A program made the position numbers and the translations under genes. A stretch of DNA of 64,000 nucleotides from CAKUFA01 sp963618735 (lineage in GTDB: Bacteria > Bacillota > Clostridia > Christensenellales > Aristaeellaceae): assembly GCA_963618735.1 (NCBI GenBank), contig CAVEUM010000010.1:16123-80122 (forward strand), written 5' to 3'. The notes under the pieces are model-generated. The model saw nothing but the letters and a program-made list of their open reading frames with translations, was not told where the DNA came from and made no database searches. Within the stretch, counting starts at the first letter, position 1. Every line of letters starts with the position of its first letter. Below, in pieces: positions 1-6,726 of the stretch.

Positions 1-627
1 GATATCAGCATTATCGATATCAACGAAGCTGCAAACCTGGTGATGCAGGCCGCTGACCCTGAGGCAAACATCATCTTCGGTGCCGGCATTGACGAGAACA
101 TGGGCGATGAGGTGCGTATCACCGTCATTGCTACCGGCTTTGAAAAGACGCCTTTCCCGCCGAAGGAGCCCGCAAAGTCCGCCCGTGAGCAGGAGAAGGA
201 ACGTCTCTTCGGCTCCGGATACGGCACTGGCATGGGTGGATATGGATATGCCTCCTACAGCCGTCCCGCGACCCCTGCCGCAAATGATTACGAAGCTTCC
301 GGCAGCGATGCGGAAGAAATTCCTGAGTTTGTGAACAGCGCTCGTCCCGCACCTATGGGTGTGCCGACTCCTGCCGCTGGCTATCAGACCGGCTTCGGCT
401 ACAGCATGCCTCAGCAGAATGCACAGCAGCAGCCGATGGGATATGGCAATACTCAGCAGCCTTTGTTCAATAAGCAGCCTCAGCAGCCTTACGCTTCTCA
501 GTTCGGCAATACGACGATGAATGCGCCGATTGCAGAGAGTGCGCCTCAGCAGCAGACCCCTCCTCAGCCCTCCAGCATGGAGAAGGATGACCGTGGCGTG
601 CCTGCCTTCCTGCGTCGGAAAAAGTAA
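1..627 (+). CDS. ftsZ: Cell division protein FtsZ, C-terminal part (5' end outside window)
   Basis: This is the end of the tubulin-like GTPase that forms the division ring. The frame is open from base 1 and carries the end of the FtsZ C-terminal domain (NIIFGAGIDENMGDEVRITV, ending ATGFEKTP). A low-complexity linker of about 120 residues rich in Q, P, G and Y follows, and the protein ends in DRGVPAFLRRKK. That ending matches the conserved FtsZ tail (D-x-P-x-F-L-R) known to bind membrane anchors and regulators. The GTPase domain is missing only because the window begins inside the gene. A bidirectional terminator follows directly. Confidence 0.96.
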   Translation, partial: DISIIDINEAANLVMQAADPEANIIFGAGIDENMGDEVRITVIATGFEKTPFPPKEPAKSAREQEKERLFGSGYGTGMGGYGYASYSRPATPAANDYEASGSDAEEIPEFVNSARPAPMGVPTPAAGYQTGFGYSMPQQNAQQQPMGYGNTQQPLFNKQPQQPYASQFGNTTMNAPIAESAPQQQTPPQPSSMEKDDRGVPAFLRRKK

Positions 628-636
628 GACATAGAT

Positions 637-674
637 AAAAAGCGGAGAGTTCAAACGAGCTCTCCGCTTTTTGT
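637..674. terminator. Bidirectional rho-independent terminator
   Basis: AAAAAGCGGAGAG and CTCTCCGCTTTTT flank a short loop, giving a strong stem with a T-tract on both strands. It sits between the convergent ends of ftsZ and the hydroxyacid dehydrogenase gene and can serve both. Confidence 0.9.
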
Positions 675-702
675 GTTTCTCTGAAAATGGCGAAAGAAAG
701 AC

Positions 703-1638
703 TTACAGACCGTTCACGATGTTCTTCGGACGATTGCCGCTGAGCGCGTCTAAGACCTGCCTGGAACATGCTTCCGCCATGGCACGGCGGGTTTCAACGG
801 TATTGGCACTGTGATGGGGCGTCAGCACAACGTTGTGATATTGCTTCAGACACTCGGGAATGTGGGGCTCATCGGGATAAACATCCAGGCCAGCGCCTGC
901 AAGATGGCCATTTCCCAGTGCATCGGCCAATGCGTTCGAATCAATAACAGCGCCTCGAGCAGCGTTGATGAGATAGCTGCCTTGCTTCATACGGGAAAGC
1001 ATGTCAGCATCCATCAGACAGCGGGTTTCATCATTCAGCGGACAGTGCAGGGATACAATGTCCGCATCACGAATGACATCTGCCACAGCGTCACGCAAGG
1101 AGCCGGTGACATCACGTCGACGAAGTCCCGTCACCGTCATGCCCATAGCCTCGGCAACACGCCTGACCTCGGAGCCGATATGTCCCATGCCGATGATTGC
1201 CAGATGCTTGCCGCGCAAGGTGTGGCTCATTTCATAGCCCATGGTAAAATAGGCTTCTGCATGAGGTTCACGCATGCGGAGATTCATCTCACCAATGCGG
1301 CGAACAACCGCCATCATGAGACCAATGGTCATTTCGGCGGTTGCCTCGGCAGTTTCCTCAGGCGTATTGGTAACCGGAATGCCGCATTCTGCCGCAGCCT
1401 GAATATCAATGGCATTATAACCAGAACCATAGTTGGCGACAATCTTCAGCCGCTTGCCGGCGCGGATGACATCACCGCAGAGCGACTTGCAGGCAATGAT
1501 TGCATCTGCCTTGGGGACAAGCTCCATGAGCTCTTCCCGGGTGAACTCCTGACCGTCATCAGGAATGTGCAAGGTGTGCCCTGCAAGCAACGAAAAACCT
1601 TCCCGTGGGACACCGACAGTGATGATGATATCAGCCAT
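703..1638 (-). CDS. D-2-hydroxyacid dehydrogenase, NAD-dependent
   Basis: A 311-residue member of the D-isomer 2-hydroxyacid dehydrogenase family, which reversibly reduces 2-keto acids with NAD(P)H in the cytoplasm. The Rossmann motif GMGHIGSEV lies near residue 148. The catalytic triad is visible as Arg in NAARGAVID, Glu in LDVYPDEP and His in LTPHHSANT. The ATG at 1638 is preceded by AGGAGGT at good spacing; the frame extends further upstream but without another ribosome-binding site. It is the last gene of the run that starts with ribU or tsaE. The substrate (glyoxylate, hydroxypyruvate, phosphoglycerate or other) cannot be decided. Confidence 0.88.
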   Translation of the reverse strand: MADIIITVGVPREGFSLLAGHTLHIPDDGQEFTREELMELVPKADAIIACKSLCGDVIRAGKRLKIVANYGSGYNAIDIQAAAECGIPVTNTPEETAEATAEMTIGLMMAVVRRIGEMNLRMREPHAEAYFTMGYEMSHTLRGKHLAIIGMGHIGSEVRRVAEAMGMTVTGLRRRDVTGSLRDAVADVIRDADIVSLHCPLNDETRCLMDADMLSRMKQGSYLINAARGAVIDSNALADALGNGHLAGAGLDVYPDEPHIPECLKQYHNVVLTPHHSANTVETRRAMAEACSRQVLDALSGNRPKNIVNGL

Positions 1639-1659
1639 GCAGTACCTCCTGTGGGTCAA

Positions 1660-2352
1660 TCAGATAAATCCGCCCTCGTAAACACATTTGCGCACGGTGC
1701 CGTTTTCAGGCCGCAGAAGCCATGCGTGATTGTTCTCGGAGGAATGCAGAATGGACAGACGGTCATCCAGCATCATCAAGGCGGTGTTGTTTTCCAGCGC
1801 AATGCCGGGACGGTCGGCTTCGGGCATGAAATCGTCAAAGGCTGACCAGAACTCTTCATCATAATGCGGACCGATATGATAGGGGATTAGCCCCAGTCCA
1901 TCGCACCACACAAGGGTGCTCTGACCATCCACCATGCGATCTGTGAGGCCGCGATGGAACCAGCACAGGGCTCCGGCGCTTAATCCGCTGAGCACAATGC
2001 CGCATTCCCATGCTTCTTTCAGCAGGACGTCTACGCCCGTTTCATGCCAGACGCGGAGCATATCCTCTGTATCGCCGCCGCCAACGTAAATGATATCAGA
2101 TGACAGGATCGTTTCGCGAAGCGTTTGCGCATCGGGGGCGTTTTCCCAAAGAAGCAACGCCTTAACGGTGCAGCCAAGCTGATGATAGGCGGCTGTAAAT
2201 TCCTCGACATAGGCGCGGCTGTCATGGCTGGCAGTGGGCAAAAACAACACGCTTGGGGTTACTTTTTCGGAGAGACTGACGATCGTTCGGTCAATGGCCA
2301 GCGTTTCTCCTGCAGCAAGATTGCCGCCGCCGATGGCTACGATTGCGCGCAA
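1660..2352 (-). CDS. Peptidase E / S51-family type 1 glutamine amidotransferase-like protein
   Basis: A 230-residue protein of the S51 (dipeptidase E / cyanophycinase-like) family. The nucleophile elbow GLSAGALCWF carries the expected catalytic Ser, and a glycine-rich YVGGGDTEDML segment precedes it. Family members cleave Asp-X dipeptides or related peptides in the cytoplasm. The start is TTG at 2352, seven bases after GGAGG; no ATG fits. It lies 12 bases downstream of rimI and 21 bases upstream of the dehydrogenase gene, so it is probably cotranscribed with both. The exact substrate is unknown. Confidence 0.82.
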   Translation of the reverse strand: MRAIVAIGGGNLAAGETLAIDRTIVSLSEKVTPSVLFLPTASHDSRAYVEEFTAAYHQLGCTVKALLLWENAPDAQTLRETILSSDIIYVGGGDTEDMLRVWHETGVDVLLKEAWECGIVLSGLSAGALCWFHRGLTDRMVDGQSTLVWCDGLGLIPYHIGPHYDEEFWSAFDDFMPEADRPGIALENNTALMMLDDRLSILHSSENNHAWLLRPENGTVRKCVYEGGFI

Positions 2353-2364
2353 TGGGATTCCTCC

Positions 2365-2862
2365 TTACTCGGTTACGGTCTCGGGCTCGGTAAAGTCGGG
2401 ATCAGCGGGAGGCATGTGCTCACAGACCATGAGCAGGGCATCCTCTTGGTTGTCTTCATAGTAGCGCTTGCGCCAGCCAACACCGACATAGCCGATGGAT
2501 TTGTACAGATTCTGGGCACGCTCATTGCTGCGGCGAACCTCCAGCGTTGCGTAGGCCGCACCAAGGTTGGAAAGATACTGCATCAAGCCTTCGGTGAGCT
2601 GGCGGCCATAGCCGTGCCCCCGATAGGCTTCCAAAATGGCAATGTTGGTGATGTGACTTTCGTCCAGAATGATCCACGCGCCTGCATAGCCAATGACCAC
2701 GCCATCAACCTCTGCAACAAGATAGCGGGCGGCAACGTTCCGCGTAAGCTCCTGGTAGAAGGAATCGCGGCTCCAGGGCATGGCAAAAGTGGCCGCCTCA
2801 ATGGCGACCACAGCGTCTAAATCCTCCAGCGTCATACGGCGGACAATGCATTCATTGGGCAT
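2365..2862 (-). CDS. rimI: Ribosomal protein S18-alanine N-acetyltransferase RimI
   Basis: A GNAT-family acetyltransferase of 165 residues. RimI acetylates the N-terminal alanine of ribosomal protein S18. Visible family features are the N-terminal VRRMTLEDLDAVVAIEAATF, the acetyl-CoA loop in the AYRGHGYGRQL segment, and the typical end with E-V-R-R-S-N-ERAQNLYKSIGY. The ATG at 2862 has GGAGG upstream and overlaps the end of tsaB by 11 bases. The tsaE-tsaB-rimI order is a classic bacterial arrangement, which supports the assignment. The C-terminus carries a short acidic extension. Confidence 0.9.
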   Translation of the reverse strand: MPNECIVRRMTLEDLDAVVAIEAATFAMPWSRDSFYQELTRNVAARYLVAEVDGVVIGYAGAWIILDESHITNIAILEAYRGHGYGRQLTEGLMQYLSNLGAAYATLEVRRSNERAQNLYKSIGYVGVGWRKRYYEDNQEDALLMVCEHMPPADPDFTEPETVTE

Positions 2863-3553
2863 TTTGAGCCTCCACCAGCTGCTTGCACCGCTCCGCGTTA
2901 GGAGCACGCAGATACAGGGGCATCAGCTGTAAATAATCAAGTTCATCCGTTGCAAGGCTTCCAAGTGCAGCAACGGAGGCAGGGCGCAGGAACGCATGCT
3001 GAGGTGCGGCAAAAACTGCCTTGTCGCCCAGCATCTCAGACAGACGATTGCGATGGACAGGCATGCCGTCACCAAGGAACAGGAAACGTTCCCCGAGAGG
3101 CTGAAGGGCGCTCACGTACTCTTCCAGCTTCATGGGTGCATCGGGGAGCAAACGCTTTGGCGGCATACCTGCTGTAAAGGCGGCGCCATAGACCTGGCCT
3201 GCACGGGCATCCTGAATCGGGCAGATGACACCGTCAAAGTCCGTAATGCCTGCTGCCATGGCTTCCAGCGCGTCAATGGCTACGCAGGGCTTTCCGGCAC
3301 CGTGCGCCATAGCCTTCACTGTGCTGACGCCAATGCGGACGCCTGTGAAAGAGCCGGGTCCAACCACCACCGCGATGCGGTCAATATCCTTCAAGCCCAG
3401 GCCGGATGCATTCAAGGCGGCATCCACCATGGGCATCAGGTTGGCAGAGTGGGTCAGCTTGTTGCAAACGGCGCATTCGTACCGAATGGTGTGGTCGACG
3501 AGAACACTCACACCGCACACAGGGCCAGAAGTATCAATAGCTAAGATTTTCAA
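2852..3553 (-). CDS. tsaB: tRNA threonylcarbamoyladenosine biosynthesis protein TsaB
   Basis: A 233-residue TsaB homologue, the ASKHA-fold partner of TsaD and TsaE in making the t6A modification at position 37 of ANN-decoding tRNAs. The N-terminus KILAIDTSG and the segment VVGPGSFTGVRIGVSTVKAMA are family hallmarks. The frame is open far upstream, but the only well-placed start is TTG at 3553, preceded by GGAGG and giving the usual family length. It lies 4 bases after tsaE and overlaps rimI. tsaD and tsaC are not in this window. Confidence 0.93.
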   Translation of the reverse strand: MKILAIDTSGPVCGVSVLVDHTIRYECAVCNKLTHSANLMPMVDAALNASGLGLKDIDRIAVVVGPGSFTGVRIGVSTVKAMAHGAGKPCVAIDALEAMAAGITDFDGVICPIQDARAGQVYGAAFTAGMPPKRLLPDAPMKLEEYVSALQPLGERFLFLGDGMPVHRNRLSEMLGDKAVFAAPQHAFLRPASVAALGSLATDELDYLQLMPLYLRAPNAERCKQLVEAQNAQ

Positions 3554-3557
3554 GTGC

Positions 3558-3998
3558 TCACTCCTCCAGCTTGAGGTTGCGGAAACCACCGCGATAATCG
3601 AAGGTAATGCTTCGGCCGTCATCTTCCGTGGGTGCAATGGTGATGGAAAGACAAGTTTCCGGAATGGCGTCAGGACATTGCCCGGGCCACTCAACCACCG
3701 CTACGCCATCACCGCCGAGATATTCGTCCATGCCCATTTCGTACAGCTCTTCGCTGCTCTGCAGGCGATACCAGTCGAAATGATAGAGGGGAATGCGGCC
3801 GTCATCATATACGTTCATGATGGTGAAACTGGGACTGCTGATGGGACCGGCAATGCCAAGACCTTTCGCAATGCCGCGGGTCATTTCGCTCTTGCCGGCG
3901 CCGAGATCGCCCCAAAAAAGAAGCACATCCCCCGGCAAAAGCAGGTGCGCCAGCCTTTCGCCCAGGGCACGAGTTTCTGCCGGAGAATGTGTAATCAC
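3558..3998 (-). CDS. tsaE: tRNA threonylcarbamoyladenosine biosynthesis ATPase TsaE
   Basis: A 146-residue P-loop ATPase of the t6A complex. The Walker A motif GDLGAGKSEMTRGIAKGLGI is near residue 31, and the conserved SPSFTIMNVY and PLYHFDWYRL segments follow, matching TsaE throughout. The start is GTG at 3998 with GGAG eight bases upstream. It begins 31 bases after the ribU stop with no terminator between them, so read-through from the FMN-riboswitch promoter is possible. No separate promoter is obvious in that gap. Confidence 0.94.
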   Translation of the reverse strand: MITHSPAETRALGERLAHLLLPGDVLLFWGDLGAGKSEMTRGIAKGLGIAGPISSPSFTIMNVYDDGRIPLYHFDWYRLQSSEELYEMGMDEYLGGDGVAVVEWPGQCPDAIPETCLSITIAPTEDDGRSITFDYRGGFRNLKLEE

Positions 3999-4029
3999 GT
4001 TGATCGCTCCTTATTTATATCCGCACTGC

Positions 4030-4617
4030 TTACCGCTTGGAAACGTGCAGCAGGGGAGAAAGATGCTTGTAAAGCACAAAGGTCAGTGCGCTGAGCACAA
4101 CGCCCTTGAGCAGATTGAAGGGTGCGGTGACGCACAGGAGAAGTTTCCACTCCGTATCCACGAAGGGGATCACCTTTGTTGCCATGCCGACAACAGCCTC
4201 CATGGGCATGCCGTAAGCACTCATGTAGAACGGAATCATGATCTGCCAGTTGACGATTACGCTGGCGGCAATCATGGCGACCGTGCCGACAATCATGCCG
4301 ACAAGCGCCGTCTTACGGGACTTCTTGTGCTGATAGATGAATGCTGCGGGCAGAATGAACGCTGCACCCATGATGAAGTCAGCCAGTTCGCCGACGTACA
4401 TGCTGGAAGAATGCAGCATGCCGATCAGGCTCTTGAGGAACAGAATGGCCAATCCAGCCCAGGGACCCATGGAGAATGCGCCCAACAGCACGGGCAGATT
4501 GCTCAGATCCAGCTTGTAGAAAGCAACCACGGGAATCTCAATGAGAAACAGGATGGATGCCAGGGCGGTCAGGACTGCAATGCGGGTCAGGTACTGGACG
4601 GGTAGGTTCTTTTTCAT
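4030..4617 (-). CDS. ribU: Riboflavin ECF transporter S component RibU
   Basis: A 195-residue integral membrane protein with five to six hydrophobic segments, matching the riboflavin-binding S component of energy-coupling factor transporters. The N-terminal helix and the FYKLDLSNLPVLLGAFSMGP and KSLIGMLHSSSMYVGELADF segments are characteristic of RibU. It would work with the shared EcfA/A'/T module, which is not in this window. The ATG at 4617 follows AAGGAGG. The FMN riboswitch immediately upstream independently supports a flavin substrate. Confidence 0.94.
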   Translation of the reverse strand: MKKNLPVQYLTRIAVLTALASILFLIEIPVVAFYKLDLSNLPVLLGAFSMGPWAGLAILFLKSLIGMLHSSSMYVGELADFIMGAAFILPAAFIYQHKKSRKTALVGMIVGTVAMIAASVIVNWQIMIPFYMSAYGMPMEAVVGMATKVIPFVDTEWKLLLCVTAPFNLLKGVVLSALTFVLYKHLSPLLHVSKR

Positions 4618-4642
4618 GAGAAAGCCTCCTTGTGAAATACGC

Positions 4643-4675
4643 ACGCCCCTGGAAGCAACTTGCTTTTCAGGGGCG
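4643..4675 (-). promoter_or_regulatory. Hairpin between FMN riboswitch and ribU (expression platform)
   Basis: CGCCCCTG and CAGGGGCG form an 8-bp stem around an inner AAGCAA/TTGCTT repeat. Flanking AATACG and CGTATT could extend it. It lies between the aptamer and the ribU ribosome-binding site and is the likely switching hairpin. The sequence after it is only moderately T-rich, so whether it acts by termination or otherwise is uncertain. Confidence 0.6.
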
Positions 4676-4693
4676 GAAAACATATACGTATTC

Positions 4694-4814
4694 CAGCGCT
4701 CTTCTCTCATCCAGACTATACTGTCGGCCTCGGAATTACACCGAGTCGGCTGAACCAGAGGTTCAGTTCGCGGGCTATACCGCCGGTAGGGAATTACACC
4801 CTGCCCCGAAGAAG
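4694..4814 (-). promoter_or_regulatory. FMN riboswitch (RFN element)
   Basis: On the minus strand the conserved RFN blocks occur in order: GGGGCAGGGTGTAATTCCC, ACCGGCGGTATAGCCCGCGA, GGTGTAATTCCGAGGCCGAC, then AGTATAGTCTGGATGAGAGA. These match the FMN aptamer. It lies between a strong promoter and ribU, so FMN should lower expression of the riboflavin importer, as in other Firmicutes. Confidence 0.97.
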
Positions 4815-4849
4815 CTCCAAGTAGCTATGCTTTTTTAGGAACCGCTGTC

Positions 4850-4878
4850 ATTATAGCGCGTCCCTGCATGGATGTCAA
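4850..4878 (-). promoter_or_regulatory. Sigma-A promoter for ribU
   Basis: TTGACA, 17 bases, TATAAT: a perfect consensus on the minus strand, just upstream of the FMN riboswitch. Confidence 0.92.
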
Positions 4879-4915
4879 GGGTTTGTCAGATGAATGCTTT
4901 GATGACCGAAAAGCA

Positions 4916-4954
4916 AAGAAAAAACCTGCGCAGGAGATGCACTCCTCACACAGG
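4916..4954 (-). terminator. Terminator of the acidic-protein gene
   Basis: On the minus strand CCTGTGTGAGGAG pairs, with G-U wobbles, to CTCCTGCGCAGG and is followed by TTTTTTC. It ends the 4977-5489 gene. Confidence 0.82.
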
Positions 4955-4976
4955 CTGATTGTGAAGACGATACGGA

Positions 4977-5489
4977 TTAGCCCTCGGTATGCTCCTCATC
5001 GGGCATCTGCAGGGTAGGGACGTCGTCATCTGTTACAGGGGCTTCGGTGACAACTTCGGTTTCTTCCTCGACCACCTCAATGGTGGGGACAGCGTCGTCA
5101 TCGCTTGCGTCATCGGCAACATCTTCCGTGACGGTTTCGACAGCTGCATCTTCCGCTGCCGCTTCATCGGAAGAAGCTTCAGCCGTTTCATCGGGAACCT
5201 GCTCCGTGGTCACACCGGCAAAGCGCTCGGTGCGCATGGCGTTGAGCTCTTCGTCCAGGCGGCTCAGTTCTTCCAGCTGCTTGGCCAGCTTCTCAGGGAA
5301 CTGCTCGCCCTTTTGCCACATTTCATAAGCCTGTGCGCCAAAATCGGAGAGGATCTCGCGGCGACGGTTAATAAGATTCATTTCCTGAACCTTGTATTTC
5401 GTGTTGCTGGCAATGTTGGAGGCAGTGTTGCCGATGGCTTCCATGCCCTTGATCCAAGCAGTCTTCAGATTCTTGCTAATGTCTGCCAT
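4977..5489 (-). CDS. Small acidic protein of unknown function
   Basis: A 170-residue protein not assigned to a named family. Residues 1-95 are helical and charged, with a likely coiled-coil segment around LAKQLEELSRLDEELNAMR. After about residue 98 it becomes an acidic tail of Asp, Glu, Val and Ala that looks disordered. No signal peptide or membrane segment is seen. The ATG at 5489 has GGAG upstream. The gene is monocistronic, with its own promoter and terminator. Clostridial genomes often carry such short proteins with a zinc-ribbon or acidic tail, but no Cys pairs are present here. Confidence 0.7.
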   Translation of the reverse strand: MADISKNLKTAWIKGMEAIGNTASNIASNTKYKVQEMNLINRRREILSDFGAQAYEMWQKGEQFPEKLAKQLEELSRLDEELNAMRTERFAGVTTEQVPDETAEASSDEAAAEDAAVETVTEDVADDASDDDAVPTIEVVEEETEVVTEAPVTDDDVPTLQMPDEEHTEG

Positions 5490-5550
5490 ATCTCATAACT
5501 CCTTTCAACTTGGCTGGGAATAGTTTCGTCATAGAAAGAATAAATTCCTT

Positions 5551-5580
5551 CTTATAGCAGTACACATTGTCACTTTTCAA
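5551..5580 (-). promoter_or_regulatory. Promoter for the acidic-protein gene
   Basis: TTGAAA, 18 bases, TATAAG on the minus strand, about 60 bases before the ATG at 5489. Confidence 0.6.
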
Positions 5581-5599
5581 AAATTATTCACATTTGCCA

Positions 5600-6466
5600 T
5601 TACCAGAACAGCAGCAGCTTCCCAGGCTGAATATGGAACTCTGCACGATCCATGCTGAAAATTTCACCATCCACATTCAAGCGCATGCCGGGACAGTCAA
5701 TGGTGATGCTGTCGCAAAGCAGATGCTCGGTTATCTTGAAGTGGAGAATGCGCCCCATCATCAGCCCCGGCAGATAGAGGGGAATTACCCGGCGAGGCTT
5801 GTCATCAACGAGAACAACGTCCAGCTTGCCATCATTGATTTTCGCCGCAGGACAGATCGGAATGCCGCCGCCGATGTAGCGTCCATTGGCGACGCTGCAA
5901 ATCAGCACATCCTGCTCACGCTCCTGACCGTCGATGGTCAGCTTGACGTGAATCTTTTTGTGATGGAATATAGCCCTCACCAGGCCAATCAGGTAGGGGA
6001 AAATGCCGCGGACATACTTTTTGGCTGCCAGTGTGTAATCCAGCACGGTTACATCAAATCCTGTGCCGCTAACGTTCAGGAACATCCGATCGTTCATGGT
6101 GCAGATGTCCACTGCACGCGGCTGATGACTCAGAATAAAATCCAGTGCGGAAATGACCCGCGTAGGGGAGCCTGTGGATTTTACAAAGTCGTTGCCTGTA
6201 CCTGCGGGAATGATGCCCAGAGGAATCTCTGTACCAAGCAGGCCGCAAGCCACCTCAAAGGAGGTTCCGTCACCGCCTACGGCAATGACGCCTGTGCAGT
6301 CGCCACGGGATGCGGCTTCCCTGGCGAGAAGCGTTGCATGGCCGGGATGATCTGTGTGGCAAAATTCGGAGGGAATGCCGCGAATGGTCATTTCGTCTCG
6401 TAATTGGCGTTCAACACGGGCGGCGTAGCCATTGCCGGCGGTTCGGTTCACGATAAAGGTCAGCAT
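5600..6466 (-). CDS. Diacylglycerol/lipid kinase, YegS/DagK/BmrU family
   Basis: A 288-residue lipid kinase of the DAGK catalytic family, which phosphorylates diacylglycerol or a related lipid from ATP at the inner membrane surface. The nucleotide-binding motif VIAVGGDGTSFEVACGLLG and the following PLGIIPAGTGNDFVKSTG are diagnostic. The second half is the beta-sandwich domain ending in NVDGEIF. The ATG at 6466 has GAGGGA upstream. The exact lipid cannot be told from sequence. It is transcribed alone, divergently from the 732-residue unknown gene. Confidence 0.9.
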   Translation of the reverse strand: MLTFIVNRTAGNGYAARVERQLRDEMTIRGIPSEFCHTDHPGHATLLAREAASRGDCTGVIAVGGDGTSFEVACGLLGTEIPLGIIPAGTGNDFVKSTGSPTRVISALDFILSHQPRAVDICTMNDRMFLNVSGTGFDVTVLDYTLAAKKYVRGIFPYLIGLVRAIFHHKKIHVKLTIDGQEREQDVLICSVANGRYIGGGIPICPAAKINDGKLDVVLVDDKPRRVIPLYLPGLMMGRILHFKITEHLLCDSITIDCPGMRLNVDGEIFSMDRAEFHIQPGKLLLFW

Positions 6467-6499
6467 GCGTCATCCCTCACTTTCTTGTACACCAAGTGT

Positions 6500-6528
6500 A
6501 TGTTACCGCAAAGTGCGCGAAATGTCAA
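6500..6528 (-). promoter_or_regulatory. Promoter for the lipid kinase gene
   Basis: TTGACA, 17 bases, TAACAT on the minus strand, 34 bases before the ATG at 6466. The -10 box matches consensus at four of six bases. Confidence 0.6.
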
Positions 6529-6640
6529 AGGAAACAACAAAGGCTAATCAAGGGGGACTCGGTTCTATGCAAGTTGCTATACAAATTGTACTTTTTCAAG
6601 GAGAATTGTCGTACACTTCTTCCACATTTCACCATGACGC

Positions 6641-6669
6641 TTGACGAAACGGCAAAGTTTTGCTACAAT
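6641..6669 (+). promoter_or_regulatory. Promoter for the 732-residue unknown gene
   Basis: TTGACG, 17 bases, TACAAT, about 58 bases before the ATG at 6727. This promoter makes the longer open frame beginning at 6496 unlikely to be the real start. Confidence 0.85.
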
Positions 6670-6726
6670 TTATACATCCAGAGCATCGCTGCGTTTTTTA
6701 TTTTATTGCATTGGAGGCTTTATTAT

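Noticed and set aside
6496..6726. N-terminal 77-codon extension of the 732-residue protein
   Set aside because: A consensus promoter at 6641-6669 and a ribosome-binding site before 6727 lie within this stretch, so it is upstream of the likely transcript.
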